A stretch of 64,000 nucleotides of DNA from Leptolyngbya sp. FACHB-8 (GTDB lineage: Bacteria; Cyanobacteriota; Cyanobacteriia; Elainellales; Elainellaceae): positions 124,001 through 188,000 of the forward strand of contig NZ_JACJOO010000084.1 in assembly GCF_014695575.1 (NCBI RefSeq). The letters run 5' to 3'. The translations under genes were made by a program, and so were the position numbers. Numbering within the stretch: position 1 is the first letter of the stretch; each line of letters opens with the position of its first letter. Positions 1 to 8,979 of this stretch are shown here, piece by piece. The notes beneath the pieces were generated by a model. The model saw nothing but the letters and a program-made list of their open reading frames with translations. It was not told the DNA's origin and did not search any database.

Positions 1-395
1 CCAAGTAATGGCTTTTAGAATTTCAGACCTTGCGATCCCAAAAATACACGTATCGTAATGTTAGCTTAAGCTTGCAAAGAATGTCGCTTTCACCTCATAG
101 CAGTCTTTAGTTTGAGTTCCTAAACTCAACTATACAACTCAGGATAAGGGGTGGAACTGCCTTTAGAAGCAGCTTTGCAGAATTTACTCCATTGCAATAC
201 CTCTTAAGGCATATCTTCATTTTCTATATACTTTCATAGTTTCCATCAACGCCCTAAACCTAAATTCTGCCATTACAAAGTAGCAGCAGAATCAAGATTT
301 TGGCTGGAACTGGGGCGAGAGTTTTAGGGTCAGAAGGTGGAGACTTTGACCTCATTTTTGTTCTAATTTAGAGGACTTTAGCTGTTCTTATAGCT
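1..395. other. intergenic, no gene seen
   Basis: No convincing reading frame is visible in the first 395 bases. Around 264-296 lies a short inverted pair, ATTCTGC followed by GCAGAAT, that resembles a stretch at 38500-38545. It may be a copy of a small dispersed repeat. The sulfurtransferase that follows ends at 396 on the minus strand, so this is its downstream region. Confidence 0.6.
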
Positions 396-1268
396 TCACA
401 GAGGTGATATCAGGTAAGAACACCAATCACTCCAGCTGCCTGCATAAAGTCGGCCTTCTGGTCGTCCAGCCAACTGCAATGACAATAGATTGACGCAGGC
501 TGTAACCCCAGAACCACAGTACACAATCAGATCAGATTCCTCTGGTAGACCAGCCCAGCGTTGCTGTTGTTCCTCAGGCGATCGCCCATACCCCTGCTCA
601 TCGGTCACCTCTAACCAGGAATAGTTAACAGCGCCAGGGATATGCCCCGCAATTGGGTCAATCGGTTCAAATTCACCTCGGTAGCGATCGCCCGTCCGCG
701 AATCTACAAGCACGACTGAGGAGTGTGTCTGAGCCATTTGCACCTGCTCTCGATCCACCACCCAATCCTGCTGAATACGGGGTCGAAACTGCCCCACTGA
801 TGACGTCGGCAGGTCTGTCGTCATCGGGAATCCGGCTTTTTGCCACCCTTGAAATCCACCGTCCAACAAGGATACTCGCTCATGGCCGAGGTAACGCAAC
901 AGCCACCAGAACCGGGCTGCAAACGCGAACCGCGAGTCATCATAGACAACAACATGGCTGGGATGATCTGTGTCTTCTGAAGAAATGCCTGCGGCTGCAA
1001 GTTTATTAACCAAGTCTGCAAGATCGGGAAGGGGATGCCGGCCACCATGTTTTTGTGGCACGCTCGACAAATCCTGATTCAGGTCAAAATACACAGCACC
1101 CGGTATGTGACCCTCTTCATATTGAATTCTTCCTAGAGCAGGATTGTCCAAAGAAAAGCGGCAATCCACAATGATAAGGTTAGGTTCGCTGATATGGTCT
1201 TTCAACCAGGTCGCGGAAACAAGGGTTGACGTATCCCCTGGAAAGTAAGGTGTTGGACTGCTAGCCAT
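396..1268 (-). CDS. sseA: sulfurtransferase, two rhodanese domains
   Basis: Probable thiosulfate or 3-mercaptopyruvate sulfurtransferase, a cytoplasmic enzyme moving sulfane sulfur from a donor to an acceptor such as cyanide or a thiol. Two rhodanese domains are visible. The first, inactive one carries VVYDDSRFAFAARFWWLLRYLG. The second ends in the active loop CGSGVTA, whose cysteine is about residue 263 counted from the longest start. That loop is the 3-mercaptopyruvate sulfurtransferase type, but substrate cannot be assigned from it alone. The frame is open back to a GTG at 1304. ATG codons lie at 1289 and 1268, and I prefer 1268 because the conserved part begins just after it. The gene stands alone. 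Confidence 0.88.
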   Translation of the reverse strand: MASSPTPYFPGDTSTLVSATWLKDHISEPNLIIVDCRFSLDNPALGRIQYEEGHIPGAVYFDLNQDLSSVPQKHGGRHPLPDLADLVNKLAAAGISSEDTDHPSHVVVYDDSRFAFAARFWWLLRYLGHERVSLLDGGFQGWQKAGFPMTTDLPTSSVGQFRPRIQQDWVVDREQVQMAQTHSSVVLVDSRTGDRYRGEFEPIDPIAGHIPGAVNYSWLEVTDEQGYGRSPEEQQQRWAGLPEESDLIVYCGSGVTACVNLLSLQLAGRPEGRLYAGSWSDWCSYLISPL

Positions 1269-1710
1269 AACGAAACCTGACGATATCATTGAATTTAGAA
1301 ACACTTGAAGAACAGGAAGGATTTTATTCTTCTGTTCCTTCAGAAAATTTTGAAGCCCTCATTTATCAAACGCTGAGCGGAGTGAGCGCGGCTACTCAAC
1401 AAATCTCCGATCAGTAAACCTCCGAACGATTTCTCAGCTTAACAAAAGTGTAAAATACACGTTCGTTCAAAATATCTAACTGTGGGGAATACTACTTTAT
1501 AAGGAGTATCCCCGTAGATAAGACTTCGTTTTCTCATCCTAGCTCCGGGAAATAACCCAGTAAATCTCCGTAAAAAACCTGATTTCCGGAATCCCTTCCA
1601 TTGCAGATACTGAGAGAATCCATCCACGCCCTTCGTGAACCGACTGAATCGGTTTTGATATTCTCCAAACCAGCGTTAAGAACACAGTCGTTCGAGAGAG
1701 ACTTTTTCTA
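1269..1710. other. intergenic between divergent genes
   Basis: About 440 bases separate the divergent sulfurtransferase and HD-GYP genes. An imperfect inverted repeat at about 1483-1512 (GGGGAATACT against AGTATCCCC) could be a hairpin or an operator. Short open frames here lack ribosome sites and protein-like composition. Confidence 0.5.
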
Positions 1711-2736
1711 GTGAGCGGTCGAGACTCTGACAATCCTAAAGTTCTGGTTGTTGATGATCATCCCTCTAGCCGGATGACAGCGGTTGCCTTGCTTTCCGTT
1801 GAAGGTTATGACGTGCTAGAGGCCGAGAATGGTCTGGCAGCCCTGGAATCCGTCATTGAGATAAATCCAGACTTAATCCTGCTTGACGTTATGATGCCCG
1901 GGATGGACGGCTATGAAGTCTGTCGACGGCTCAAGCAGGATGAGCAAACACGGCTTATCCCCGTCGTGTTTGTCACCGCTCTGAACGATCGGAGAGCGCG
2001 ATTGCGAGGGATCGAAGCAGGCGGCGATGACTTCCTCTCCAAACCCTTTGACCAGCTTGAGCTGTCTGCCCGAGTTAAGTCTCTGGTCCGACAGAAGCGG
2101 CTCAACGAAGATTTGGACCACGCAGGGCAGGTCTTATTTTCCATTGCTCGCACGATTGAGAGCCGCGATCCCAATACAGGCGATCACTGCGAACGGTTGG
2201 TAAACCTGGGCCAATCCTTTGGGGAATTTCTCAACCTGTCGCGGGCCGAGATTCGCGATTTGGTCTGGGGAAGCTATCTTCACGACATCGGCAAAGTTGG
2301 CATTCCAGACCATGTTCTGCTGAAAACGGAGAAGCTGACACCGGAGGAGTGGGAGATCATGCGGCAGCACGTCCTGATTGGCGAGCGCATCTGCGAGCCA
2401 CTCCGCACGATGCGAGGGGTTGTGCCCATTATCCGTCACCATCACGAGCGATGGGATGGATCAGGCTATCCTGATGGGCTGTCAGGAAATAGTATTCCAT
2501 TCCTGGCTCAGGTATTCCAGATGATCGACATCTACGACGCTTTGACCAGCGAACGCCCCTATAAAGCTGCACTGGAACCGGCAGCCTCCCTTCAAGTCAT
2601 GCGGGAGGAAACCCAGCGGGGCTGGCGTAACCCTGAGTTGATGGAAAAATTTGCTGCCTTCATTCTGCAGGGCACACCACAATCTGCTACAGAACCAGCA
2701 CCACAGCCGAATTTGGTTGCTTCTACGCGGACATAG
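1711..2736 (+). CDS. response regulator with HD-GYP phosphodiesterase domain
   Basis: Two-domain signalling protein of 341 residues. Residues 9-125 are a receiver domain with acidic pair DD (15-16), phospho-acceptor Asp59 in LLDVMMPGMDG and the conserved lysine in LSKPF. Residues 140-320 are an HD-GYP domain: the HD pair lies in SYLHDIGKVGIPD, followed by HVLIGERI, and the GYP loop reads HHERWDGSGYPDGL. HD-GYP enzymes hydrolyse cyclic di-GMP, so phosphorylation from a cognate kinase would tune this second messenger. The start is GTG at 1711; no in-frame ATG precedes the receiver domain. No kinase is adjacent; the GAF kinase at 5000 is on the same strand beyond glmU. A strong palindrome follows the stop codon. 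Confidence 0.93.
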   Translation: MSGRDSDNPKVLVVDDHPSSRMTAVALLSVEGYDVLEAENGLAALESVIEINPDLILLDVMMPGMDGYEVCRRLKQDEQTRLIPVVFVTALNDRRARLRGIEAGGDDFLSKPFDQLELSARVKSLVRQKRLNEDLDHAGQVLFSIARTIESRDPNTGDHCERLVNLGQSFGEFLNLSRAEIRDLVWGSYLHDIGKVGIPDHVLLKTEKLTPEEWEIMRQHVLIGERICEPLRTMRGVVPIIRHHHERWDGSGYPDGLSGNSIPFLAQVFQMIDIYDALTSERPYKAALEPAASLQVMREETQRGWRNPELMEKFAAFILQGTPQSATEPAPQPNLVASTRT

Positions 2737-2756
2737 CGTTAAGTATGAGCTAAGCC

Positions 2757-2810
2757 AAATGGTTTTTGGCAAGGGGGTGGGGCAGCCTACTCTCTTGCCA
2801 AAAACCATTT
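2757..2810. terminator. 17-bp palindrome after HD-GYP gene
   Basis: Arms 2757-2773 and 2794-2810 are perfectly complementary (AAATGGTTTTTGGCAAG) around a 20-base G-rich loop. It lies 20 bases after the response regulator stop and before glmU, so it may stop or stabilise transcripts. There is no long T run, so intrinsic termination is uncertain. Confidence 0.55.
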
Positions 2811-2884
2811 CACAAATCGCGTAGGGACGCTATAGCGCAACCGGAAGCACGATATACTCCCCTTTGGAATCTTTGGAAGACAAC

Positions 2885-4246
2885 ATGGTAGCGGTAGCAA
2901 TTCTGGCGGCAGGGCGTGGAACTCGTATGAAGTCGCATCTGCCCAAGGTGCTCCATCCTCTGGGGGGGCGATCGCTGGTAGAACGGGTTTTAGAAAGCCT
3001 GGCCAGCATCCAACCGGAACGACGGTTATTGATTGTGGGGTTTGGGGCAGATCAGGTCAGGGAACGCCTGGGTGCAGACACCACATTAGAATTTGTTGAA
3101 CAAACGGAACAGTTGGGTACAGGCCATGCTGTTCAGCAGTTGCTCCCGGCCTTACAAGGATATGAGGGTGACCTGCTGGTGCTGAATGGCGACGTTCCAC
3201 TCCTGCGGCCTGAAACCCTGGCGAACCTACTGGAGACCCATCGGCAGGAAGGCAATGCAGTAACACTGCTCGCAGCTCACCTGCCCGATCCCAAGGGATA
3301 TGGCCGGATCTTCTGTGATGGTAACAATGTCGTCACCCAGATCGTAGAAGATCGCGATTGCACTGCGGCTCAGAAGCAAAATCGCCGCATTAATGCAGGG
3401 GTTTATTGTTTCCGTTGGGCAGATTTGGCTCAAGTATTGCCAAAACTCACTAACGACAACGATCAGAAAGAATATTACCTGACCGACGTGGTGCGGTTTA
3501 TGGAACCCGTCATGGCAGTTGATGTCGAGGATTACCAGGAAATTCTGGGGATCAACGATCGCCTCCAATTGGCAACCGCCTACGACATTTTGCAAGACCG
3601 TATTAAAGACCGTTGGATGACCGCGGGCGTAACCCTAGTGGATCCCGCCAGCATTACCATCGACAGCGAGGTGGTGTTGGAGCCCGATGTGATTATTGAG
3701 CCTCAGACCCATTTGCGAGGGCGATCGCTCATTCATACCGGCTCCCACATCGGTCCTGGCAGCTTAATTGAAAACAGCGAAATTGGCGACAACTCAACCG
3801 TTATGTTTTCAGTGGTTAGTGACAGCGTCGTCAAGGCGAATAGCCGAATTGGCCCTTACACCCACTTACGGGGTCATGTGGAAGTTGGCGAAGGGTGCCG
3901 CATCGGTAACTTTGTTGAGTTGAAGAATACGACCCTGGGCGATCGCGTCAACGTAGCACATCTGTCTTACCTGGGAGATGCCACTCTGGGGAATCGTGTC
4001 AACGTCGGTGCAGGAACCATCACAGCTAACTACGATGGGTATAAGAAGCATCGGACTGTGATTGGCGATCGGACCAAAACCGGCTCCAATAGTGTGCTGG
4101 TAGCTCCGGTTACGGTGGGGGCTGACGTCACTATCGCGGCTGGTTCGGTCATTACCGAGGATGTGCCCGATGATGCGTTGGCGATCGCTCGCGCCCGTCA
4201 AACCATCAAACCTGGGTGGCGGCTTCGCTCCGCTCCACTTCCCTAA
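2885..4246 (+). CDS. glmU: bifunctional UDP-GlcNAc pyrophosphorylase / glucosamine-1-phosphate acetyltransferase
   Basis: Makes UDP-N-acetylglucosamine for peptidoglycan and envelope glycans: the C-terminal half acetylates glucosamine-1-phosphate and the N-terminal half adds UMP. The N-terminal nucleotide-binding signature is LAAGRGTRM with a downstream PKVLHPLGG, then LGTGHAV and LNGDVPLL. The C-terminal half is a left-handed beta-helix of hexapeptide repeats with GNFVELKN and the [10 protein letters not shown] loop. At about 453 residues it is full length. The frame is open upstream to a TTG at 2864, but family proteins begin right at this signature, so ATG 2885 is the better start. The 3' flank is packed with palindromes. 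Confidence 0.96.
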   Translation: MVAVAILAAGRGTRMKSHLPKVLHPLGGRSLVERVLESLASIQPERRLLIVGFGADQVRERLGADTTLEFVEQTEQLGTGHAVQQLLPALQGYEGDLLVLNGDVPLLRPETLANLLETHRQEGNAVTLLAAHLPDPKGYGRIFCDGNNVVTQIVEDRDCTAAQKQNRRINAGVYCFRWADLAQVLPKLTNDNDQKEYYLTDVVRFMEPVMAVDVEDYQEILGINDRLQLATAYDILQDRIKDRWMTAGVTLVDPASITIDSEVVLEPDVIIEPQTHLRGRSLIHTGSHIGPGSLIENSEIGDNSTVMFSVVSDSVVKANSRIGPYTHLRGHVEVGEGCRIGNFVELKNTTLGDRVNVAHLSYLGDATLGNRVNVGAGTITANYDGYKKHRTVIGDRTKTGSNSVLVAPVTVGADVTIAAGSVITEDVPDDALAIARARQTIKPGWRLRSAPLP

Positions 4247-4287
4247 TATCAGTAGAACTAGAGAGTGCTTTAAAGCTGGCTGAAAGG

Positions 4288-4322
4288 GTAATTTTTTGTG
4301 CACAAAGCGCACAAAAAATTAC
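4288..4322. repeat. palindrome, 14-bp arms
   Basis: Arms 4288-4301 and 4309-4322 (GTAATTTTTTGTGC) flank a 7-base loop. It is preceded at 4261-4285 by the block GAGAGTGCTTTAAAGCTGGC, which resembles blocks at about 36000 (+) and 32930 (-). Together they look like one dispersed repeat family. Confidence 0.7.
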
Positions 4323-4365
4323 TTTTAAAGTAAACCCGAATACTCGATGGCTTAAGTCGGCTCAT

Positions 4366-4396
4366 GAAGGTAGGGGTGCTTTGCACCCCTACCTTC
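4366..4396. repeat. palindrome, 13-bp arms
   Basis: Perfect inverted repeat GAAGGTAGGGGTG (4366-4378 against 4384-4396) with a 5-base loop, in the palindrome cluster after glmU. Confidence 0.7.
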
Positions 4397-4402
4397 AAAC
4401 AT

Positions 4403-4454
4403 ACCAATATGGGGAGGGTGGGGTGCGTACGCACTCCACCCTCCCCATATTGGT
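4403..4454. repeat. 52-bp near-perfect palindrome
   Basis: Arms of 19 bases (4403-4421 and 4436-4454, starting ACCAATATGGGGAGGG) surround a centre that is itself almost palindromic, GTGCGTACGCAC. It has virtually no loop, so cruciform extrusion or protein binding is as plausible as an RNA hairpin. Confidence 0.75.
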
Positions 4455-4565
4455 CGTTCAAATAGGCTCTAAGAAAGCGTTTTATAACGTAACGAAAATT
4501 TTAGATGTAGTGAGCTGAAAAACTAGCTTGATTCAGCCTCTCAGCTCACAAAACCCACTTCCATC

Positions 4566-4672
4566 TAAGGAGATTTCCAGTAATGAAATTACCCCCAGAA
4601 TGTTGGTGCTTTGCCCGCTTCGCGGGCAAAGCACCAACATTCTGGGTAAATTCTTATGCAGAAACCTCCTAA
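4566..4672. mobile_element. MITE-like palindromic element, copy 1
   Basis: This 107-bp element recurs almost base for base at 46474-46579; the only difference I see is one missing T. It has a 25-bp perfect inner stem (4594-4618 with 4622-4646, loop TTC). Its imperfect terminal inverted repeats are TAAGGAGATTTCC at the left and the complement of TTAGGAGGTTTCT at the right. No reading frame is inside. Near-identity of two copies 42 kb apart implies recent movement or duplication, and a full-length transposase would have to act in trans. Confidence 0.75.
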
Positions 4673-4999
4673 AGTCTCATTGGTGATGACCGACACCTTT
4701 TTTTGGGCATGATGAGGAGGTAGAAAAGCAGGGAAGTTACAGGAACACTTGCTACTAAGGGCATCATCCTGAACTTTAATCGAGTCAATCCCTCTCTAAC
4801 CTGTACTGACCCTTATGCTGGCCTGGCCATAGGGATGCTGATCCATGAGCACCCTCAGTGCCGGTTTGTGTTAACAACAGCTCCAGAGTTCCTATCAAGC
4901 TGCGTCTATCCTGGGTTTCCCTGATAAATCCAGAGTATTTTCCTTCTCACCAGTTCTGCGCGGCTCCCAGTTCCTCTGCTCCCCATCCGTTGAGTGTAT

Positions 5000-7231
5000 A
5001 TGGGTTATCCTGCCATAAGCCCTGTTCCCGAAGTGCCCGACGATGAGGCACCCTTGAGTGTTAGTGTTGCTGAAGCCGCCCTGCTTAAGGCTCAGGAGTT
5101 ACTGGCTGTGATTCCTCTAGCGGCTGTTTTATGCGATCGCCATACCACTCAGCTTTACCTCGGTAACACAGCCTTCTGGAATTTGGTTGACTGGCCAGAA
5201 GTAGGAGAGAGCGATCCTCCCTTACTGATGGAGTATTGCAAGACGCCAAAAGAACGTAAAAGACTTCAACGGCGAGTAAAAGAAGGGAAACATAGCCAAC
5301 AGGAGCAGTTCTGTTTGGAGCTAAAGATCGGGCTGACCGAAGTTTCCATTGCCTTTCAACCGATTAGTCCTGAACACGCGCTGCTGGTATTCTCCCAATT
5401 AACGCCCATCACAAAATCTCCACACCCCTCTGAGAACACTCTACCCGTTGCAATCTCGGCAGCGGAGATGGATAGGACGTTAAGCCAGTTTATCGAGGCT
5501 CTGCACCCAGCGGTTGATTTGAAAGTGCTTTTGAATCGAGGTGTTCAAGCGATCGCCCGGCACTTATCGGTTACCCGTGCTATTGTGCTGCACTACTCTT
5601 CAGTTCAAAAAACTTGGACGGTTGTAGCCATGGCAGGCCAGCAAGAAGGGTCAGGATGTATTTTTCCTCCCATCTTTGCGGACCCGGGCGATCGCCTGCA
5701 AGCCCGCCTTTCCACTACTCCTATTTCCCTGGAGAGCCTGAGTCTGAGCGAATTGGGGCTTCCAATCGATGGGGGCCGAGGGGAGTGGTTGGTGGGGTTA
5801 CCAGATAGCCCGGATGAAGCTGGAGGGACAGCTTTATGGGGTGCTTTATACGTGCAAACCCAGCGCAACCGAGAACTACCGAGGGACCTGCTCCACACGA
5901 TGGCACTGCATCTGGCGATTGCGATTCAAGAGGCTGAAGTTTGTCGTCAGCTTTACCGCCGCATTGCTGAGCTAGAACGGCAGGTGCAAGCCCACAGTGC
6001 GCAGTTGGAGTTAGCTGCCGATTTCGAAGCCACCCTTAAGCGCATCACCGACAAGGTACGAGACTCTCTGGATGAGCATCAAATTTTGCAAACGGCTGTG
6101 CAGGAGTTAGCGATCGCCCTGGGGGTTCAGTCTTGTAATGCAGCCCTTTATGATCTGGAACGGGGTACCTCAACCATTCGCTACGAGCACATTACCCTGG
6201 GAGTTCCGTTTGAAGGGCATGTGGCTGATATGCAGGCGTTTCCGGAGATTTATGGTCAGCTCTTAAACGGCCTTTGCTTTCAGTTTTGCTCAATCTTTCC
6301 TAACCCAGTACGGGGTCGGGTGGCGATGTTTGCCTGCCCCATTCAGGATGACCTGGGGGTATTGGGAGACCTCTGGCTCATTACTCAGCAGTACTCAACC
6401 TTCCGCGATCAGGACTTGCGGCTGGTGGAGCTGGTGTCTAATCAATGTGCGATCGCCCTGCGACAGTCCCGGTTGTTCCAAGCGGCTCAGGCTCAGGTGA
6501 TGCAACTGGAGCGCTTAAATCGATTGAAGGATGATTTTCTCAGCACAGTCAGCCACGAGTTACGCACCCCCATGGCCAGCATCAAGATGGCCATTCAAAT
6601 GCTGGGGATCAACCTGGAGCGCATGGGCTGCCTGGAGAGTGGCACTCCCATTCACCGCTACTTCGAAATTTTGAATACTCAATGCCAGCGGGAAACAAAT
6701 CTGATTAATGACTTGTTAGATTTATCCCAGCTTGAAACGGATCCAAAGCCGTTGCAGCGTACTGCCCTCGATCTCAACCTCTGGTTCCCCCAACTGGTAC
6801 AACCTTTCGCCGAGCGTGCCAAAACCGCAGGCCAGCAGTTCGACCTGCTACTCGCCGCGAAACTTCCCCCTTTGAACACAGATCTGCGAATTCTGGAGCG
6901 GATTGTATCGGAGTTGCTGGACAACGCCTGCAAATACACACCGGCCGATGGTGCGATCGCGGTTCGCGTGCAACCATTACTTGGGGCTGATTATCATCCC
7001 GTAGAAGTTGAGATCAGCATCGTCAATGTTGGGGTTGAAATACCTATAGGTGAGTTACCCCATATCTTTGACAAGTTTTATCGCTTACCGAATGAGAATC
7101 CCTGGCAACATAGCGGTACGGGCTTAGGGCTGGCTCTGGTACAAAAATTGACCCGGCGTCTAGGGGGAAGCCTCGCCGTCAATAGCAGGATGCAACAAAC
7201 CTGTTTTACCCTCAGCATCCCTGTTCTATAG
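5000..7231 (+). CDS. GAF-domain sensor histidine kinase
   Basis: Soluble sensor kinase of about 743 residues with no membrane segment. Two GAF-like regions lie around residues 170-300 and 345-500, joined by a coiled coil near 320-345. The dimerisation domain has H-box VSHELRTPM (His near residue 519). The ATPase domain has N-box SELLDNACKYTPADG, F-box IFDKFYR and G2 box GTGLGLALV. The G1 box is degenerate, reading VNVGVEIP where DxGxG is expected; I believe this variant occurs in other cyanobacterial GAF kinases, so loss of activity is not implied. GTG at 4994 or ATG at 5000 can serve as start. The ligand and partner regulator are unknown. Confidence 0.9.
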   Translation: MGYPAISPVPEVPDDEAPLSVSVAEAALLKAQELLAVIPLAAVLCDRHTTQLYLGNTAFWNLVDWPEVGESDPPLLMEYCKTPKERKRLQRRVKEGKHSQQEQFCLELKIGLTEVSIAFQPISPEHALLVFSQLTPITKSPHPSENTLPVAISAAEMDRTLSQFIEALHPAVDLKVLLNRGVQAIARHLSVTRAIVLHYSSVQKTWTVVAMAGQQEGSGCIFPPIFADPGDRLQARLSTTPISLESLSLSELGLPIDGGRGEWLVGLPDSPDEAGGTALWGALYVQTQRNRELPRDLLHTMALHLAIAIQEAEVCRQLYRRIAELERQVQAHSAQLELAADFEATLKRITDKVRDSLDEHQILQTAVQELAIALGVQSCNAALYDLERGTSTIRYEHITLGVPFEGHVADMQAFPEIYGQLLNGLCFQFCSIFPNPVRGRVAMFACPIQDDLGVLGDLWLITQQYSTFRDQDLRLVELVSNQCAIALRQSRLFQAAQAQVMQLERLNRLKDDFLSTVSHELRTPMASIKMAIQMLGINLERMGCLESGTPIHRYFEILNTQCQRETNLINDLLDLSQLETDPKPLQRTALDLNLWFPQLVQPFAERAKTAGQQFDLLLAAKLPPLNTDLRILERIVSELLDNACKYTPADGAIAVRVQPLLGADYHPVEVEISIVNVGVEIPIGELPHIFDKFYRLPNENPWQHSGTGLGLALVQKLTRRLGGSLAVNSRMQQTCFTLSIPVL

Positions 7232-7463
7232 CGCCTGACCTTGTTTCAGAACTGGACTTTGCTGCCGCCCAGCGACAAAGCTTCAGCTTTGAAAAATAGC
7301 AGATGTAATATCGGATACATCCGTCGATAGATGCATCCGTTGGTTGCTACAAGGCTGATGTTTCCCGAGTTTTTCCTGATTCTGCCTCTGCCGTTAGAAC
7401 AATAGGAAAGGTATAGAACTGACTGGCGATCGCAGGTACATCCTTCAGCTGGGGGCAACGGCT

Positions 7464-8807
7464 ATGGACGCGACCATTACAGAAGCGGAATTAAGGAGCC
7501 TGGGAAACCATTTAGAAACACTGCTTCAGGAGCGCAATATCCCTGTTGGCATTCGCTGCGGGTTTCAGGATGGCCGTCTCATCATTGTGGGATTTCACCC
7601 ACCAGAGGTCATTCTGGAACCCGTGCAGGTTTTGCAGTCGCTCCAGAATCTTGTCGCATCGTTTCGATTGGCCTTTACCCGGCGAGTGCGGCTTTACTTA
7701 CGAGTGCTGGGACGGCCCCTCCCCTACGCCCGTTGCCACTTCTTAGTTGATGACCAACGCGAGTTTGTTGTGCCTGAGGAGCTTACCGAGCCCGTGCAAA
7801 TCACCGCATGGCTGGAGGATATAGCCGCCGATAAGGCTACTCCCTTCAGTGAGGACTTGCAACCTCGGGGAGCATTATTAGCGCCTGAAATTCACGTTGT
7901 AGATTGGGAAGTCGTCCATAACCGGGGAAACTGGGCCTGGGTTAATGGTATTGAAAACTCCCTGGCAGTAACTGCCGTGATGGGCATGGCCCTGAGTGGT
8001 TATCTGGTGAGCCAACCTTGTGTAGGTGGCGCTTGCCCTCAGTTACAAACCGCTCAGACTCTGGGTCAAGAGTTCCAACAACGCTTAGCCGTAGCTCAAA
8101 ACTACGATGATCTCAAAGAAGCTCAGGACTATCTGACGGGAGCCGTGAGCTTGTTGGAGACCATTCCCCCATGGTCAGGGCGATCGCCCGAAGCTCGCAC
8201 GTTATCCGCGAACTACCGGGAACAGACCAAGCAGTTGGAGCAGGCTATGGCGGCGGCTAGGCTCGCTATTACCGCCTGGGATAAAAGCGAGAACTTTATC
8301 AACCAACTTGAGAGCTGGGCTACCATTCAGCTGCTGTGGCAGGATACCATCGACAAACTTGAGGCTATTCCCCCCGATAGCCCCCTGTACGCTTTTGCGG
8401 AACGAAAGCTCGAACTTTACCGCCCTAAATTAGCCCTCGCAAAAGAACAACGAGCCCTCGAAGCAGTTGGCCAGGAGGAATTGTTCATTGCGCGGCAAGA
8501 AATTCAGCAAGCCCAGAACAAGCATGCGAAAGCCGTTACAGCAACGGACTGGGAAAAGGTTTGGACAATCTGGGATACGGCCATTAATCGCCTGCACCAA
8601 ATTTCTCCCGAAACCCAAGCCGGGCTTGAGGCTCGACGCCTGTTAGCAGCTTATGGAGGAATTCCTCGGGAGTTGGGCGATCGCCTCCAAATCGGCATTC
8701 CCGATAACCCAGAGCCTCCTCCAGAACGGTCCTATCAAACTCCCGTTAACTGGGCAAATTTGAACATGGATGTTAACATCCCACCGCCCCCACTGATTCT
8801 CCGATAA
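7464..8807 (+). CDS. conserved cyanobacterial membrane protein, unknown function
   Basis: A 447-residue protein I recognise only as a cyanobacterial hypothetical type. Residues 1-150 form an alpha/beta region starting with a helix (TITEAELRSLGNHLETLLQE). One membrane segment follows at about 165-187, in SLAVTAVMGMALSGYLV. The rest (about 190-420) is helical, with tetratricopeptide-like or coiled-coil spacing (LKEAQDYLTGAVSLLETIPP, KWSEAQ-like repeats). The C-terminus is proline-rich. A cytoplasmic N-terminal domain with a helical repeat outside the membrane is plausible. The ATG at 7464 follows a 230-base leader. Two long palindromes lie just downstream. Confidence 0.8.
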   Translation: MDATITEAELRSLGNHLETLLQERNIPVGIRCGFQDGRLIIVGFHPPEVILEPVQVLQSLQNLVASFRLAFTRRVRLYLRVLGRPLPYARCHFLVDDQREFVVPEELTEPVQITAWLEDIAADKATPFSEDLQPRGALLAPEIHVVDWEVVHNRGNWAWVNGIENSLAVTAVMGMALSGYLVSQPCVGGACPQLQTAQTLGQEFQQRLAVAQNYDDLKEAQDYLTGAVSLLETIPPWSGRSPEARTLSANYREQTKQLEQAMAAARLAITAWDKSENFINQLESWATIQLLWQDTIDKLEAIPPDSPLYAFAERKLELYRPKLALAKEQRALEAVGQEELFIARQEIQQAQNKHAKAVTATDWEKVWTIWDTAINRLHQISPETQAGLEARRLLAAYGGIPRELGDRLQIGIPDNPEPPPERSYQTPVNWANLNMDVNIPPPPLILR

Positions 8808-8828
8808 TCTCACTTGGGCAGGACTTAC

Positions 8829-8879
8829 GCATTTGTGTTGTGGATGGTGTGCGAAGCACACCATCCACAACACAAATGC
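8829..8879. repeat. 24-bp perfect palindrome, loop GAA
   Basis: Arms 8829-8852 and 8856-8879 match without error around a GAA loop. It is preceded by GGACTTACGCA, a sequence I associate with dispersed elements in cyanobacteria. It begins about 20 bases after the 7464-8807 gene and may end its transcript. Confidence 0.75.
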
Positions 8880-8891
8880 TCTAGTTCCGAT

Positions 8892-8946
8892 AGCTCTTTG
8901 CAAAAAGGGATGGACGCTGAGCGCCCATCCCTTTTTGCAAAGAGCT
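8892..8946. repeat. 22-bp perfect palindrome
   Basis: Arms 8892-8913 and 8925-8946 (AGCTCTTTGCAAAAAGGG and on) are fully complementary around an 11-base centre. It lies between two convergent genes and could act as a two-way terminator. Confidence 0.75.
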
Positions 8947-8979
8947 TTATGATTTTGTCCACTCAATCGATTGAAGCAA

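Larger units (their letters stand above)
4247..4999. other. repeat-rich intergenic region
   Basis: The 750 bases between glmU and the kinase hold no credible gene. They contain a dispersed-repeat copy (about 4258-4300), three perfect hairpins and a MITE-like element, each listed separately. The stretch 4673-4993 carries nothing recognisable apart from the presumed promoter of the kinase. Confidence 0.65.

Noticed and set aside
4366-4454. CRISPR-like repeats
   Set aside because: The palindromes are unrelated in sequence and there are no regular spacers or cas genes in the window.
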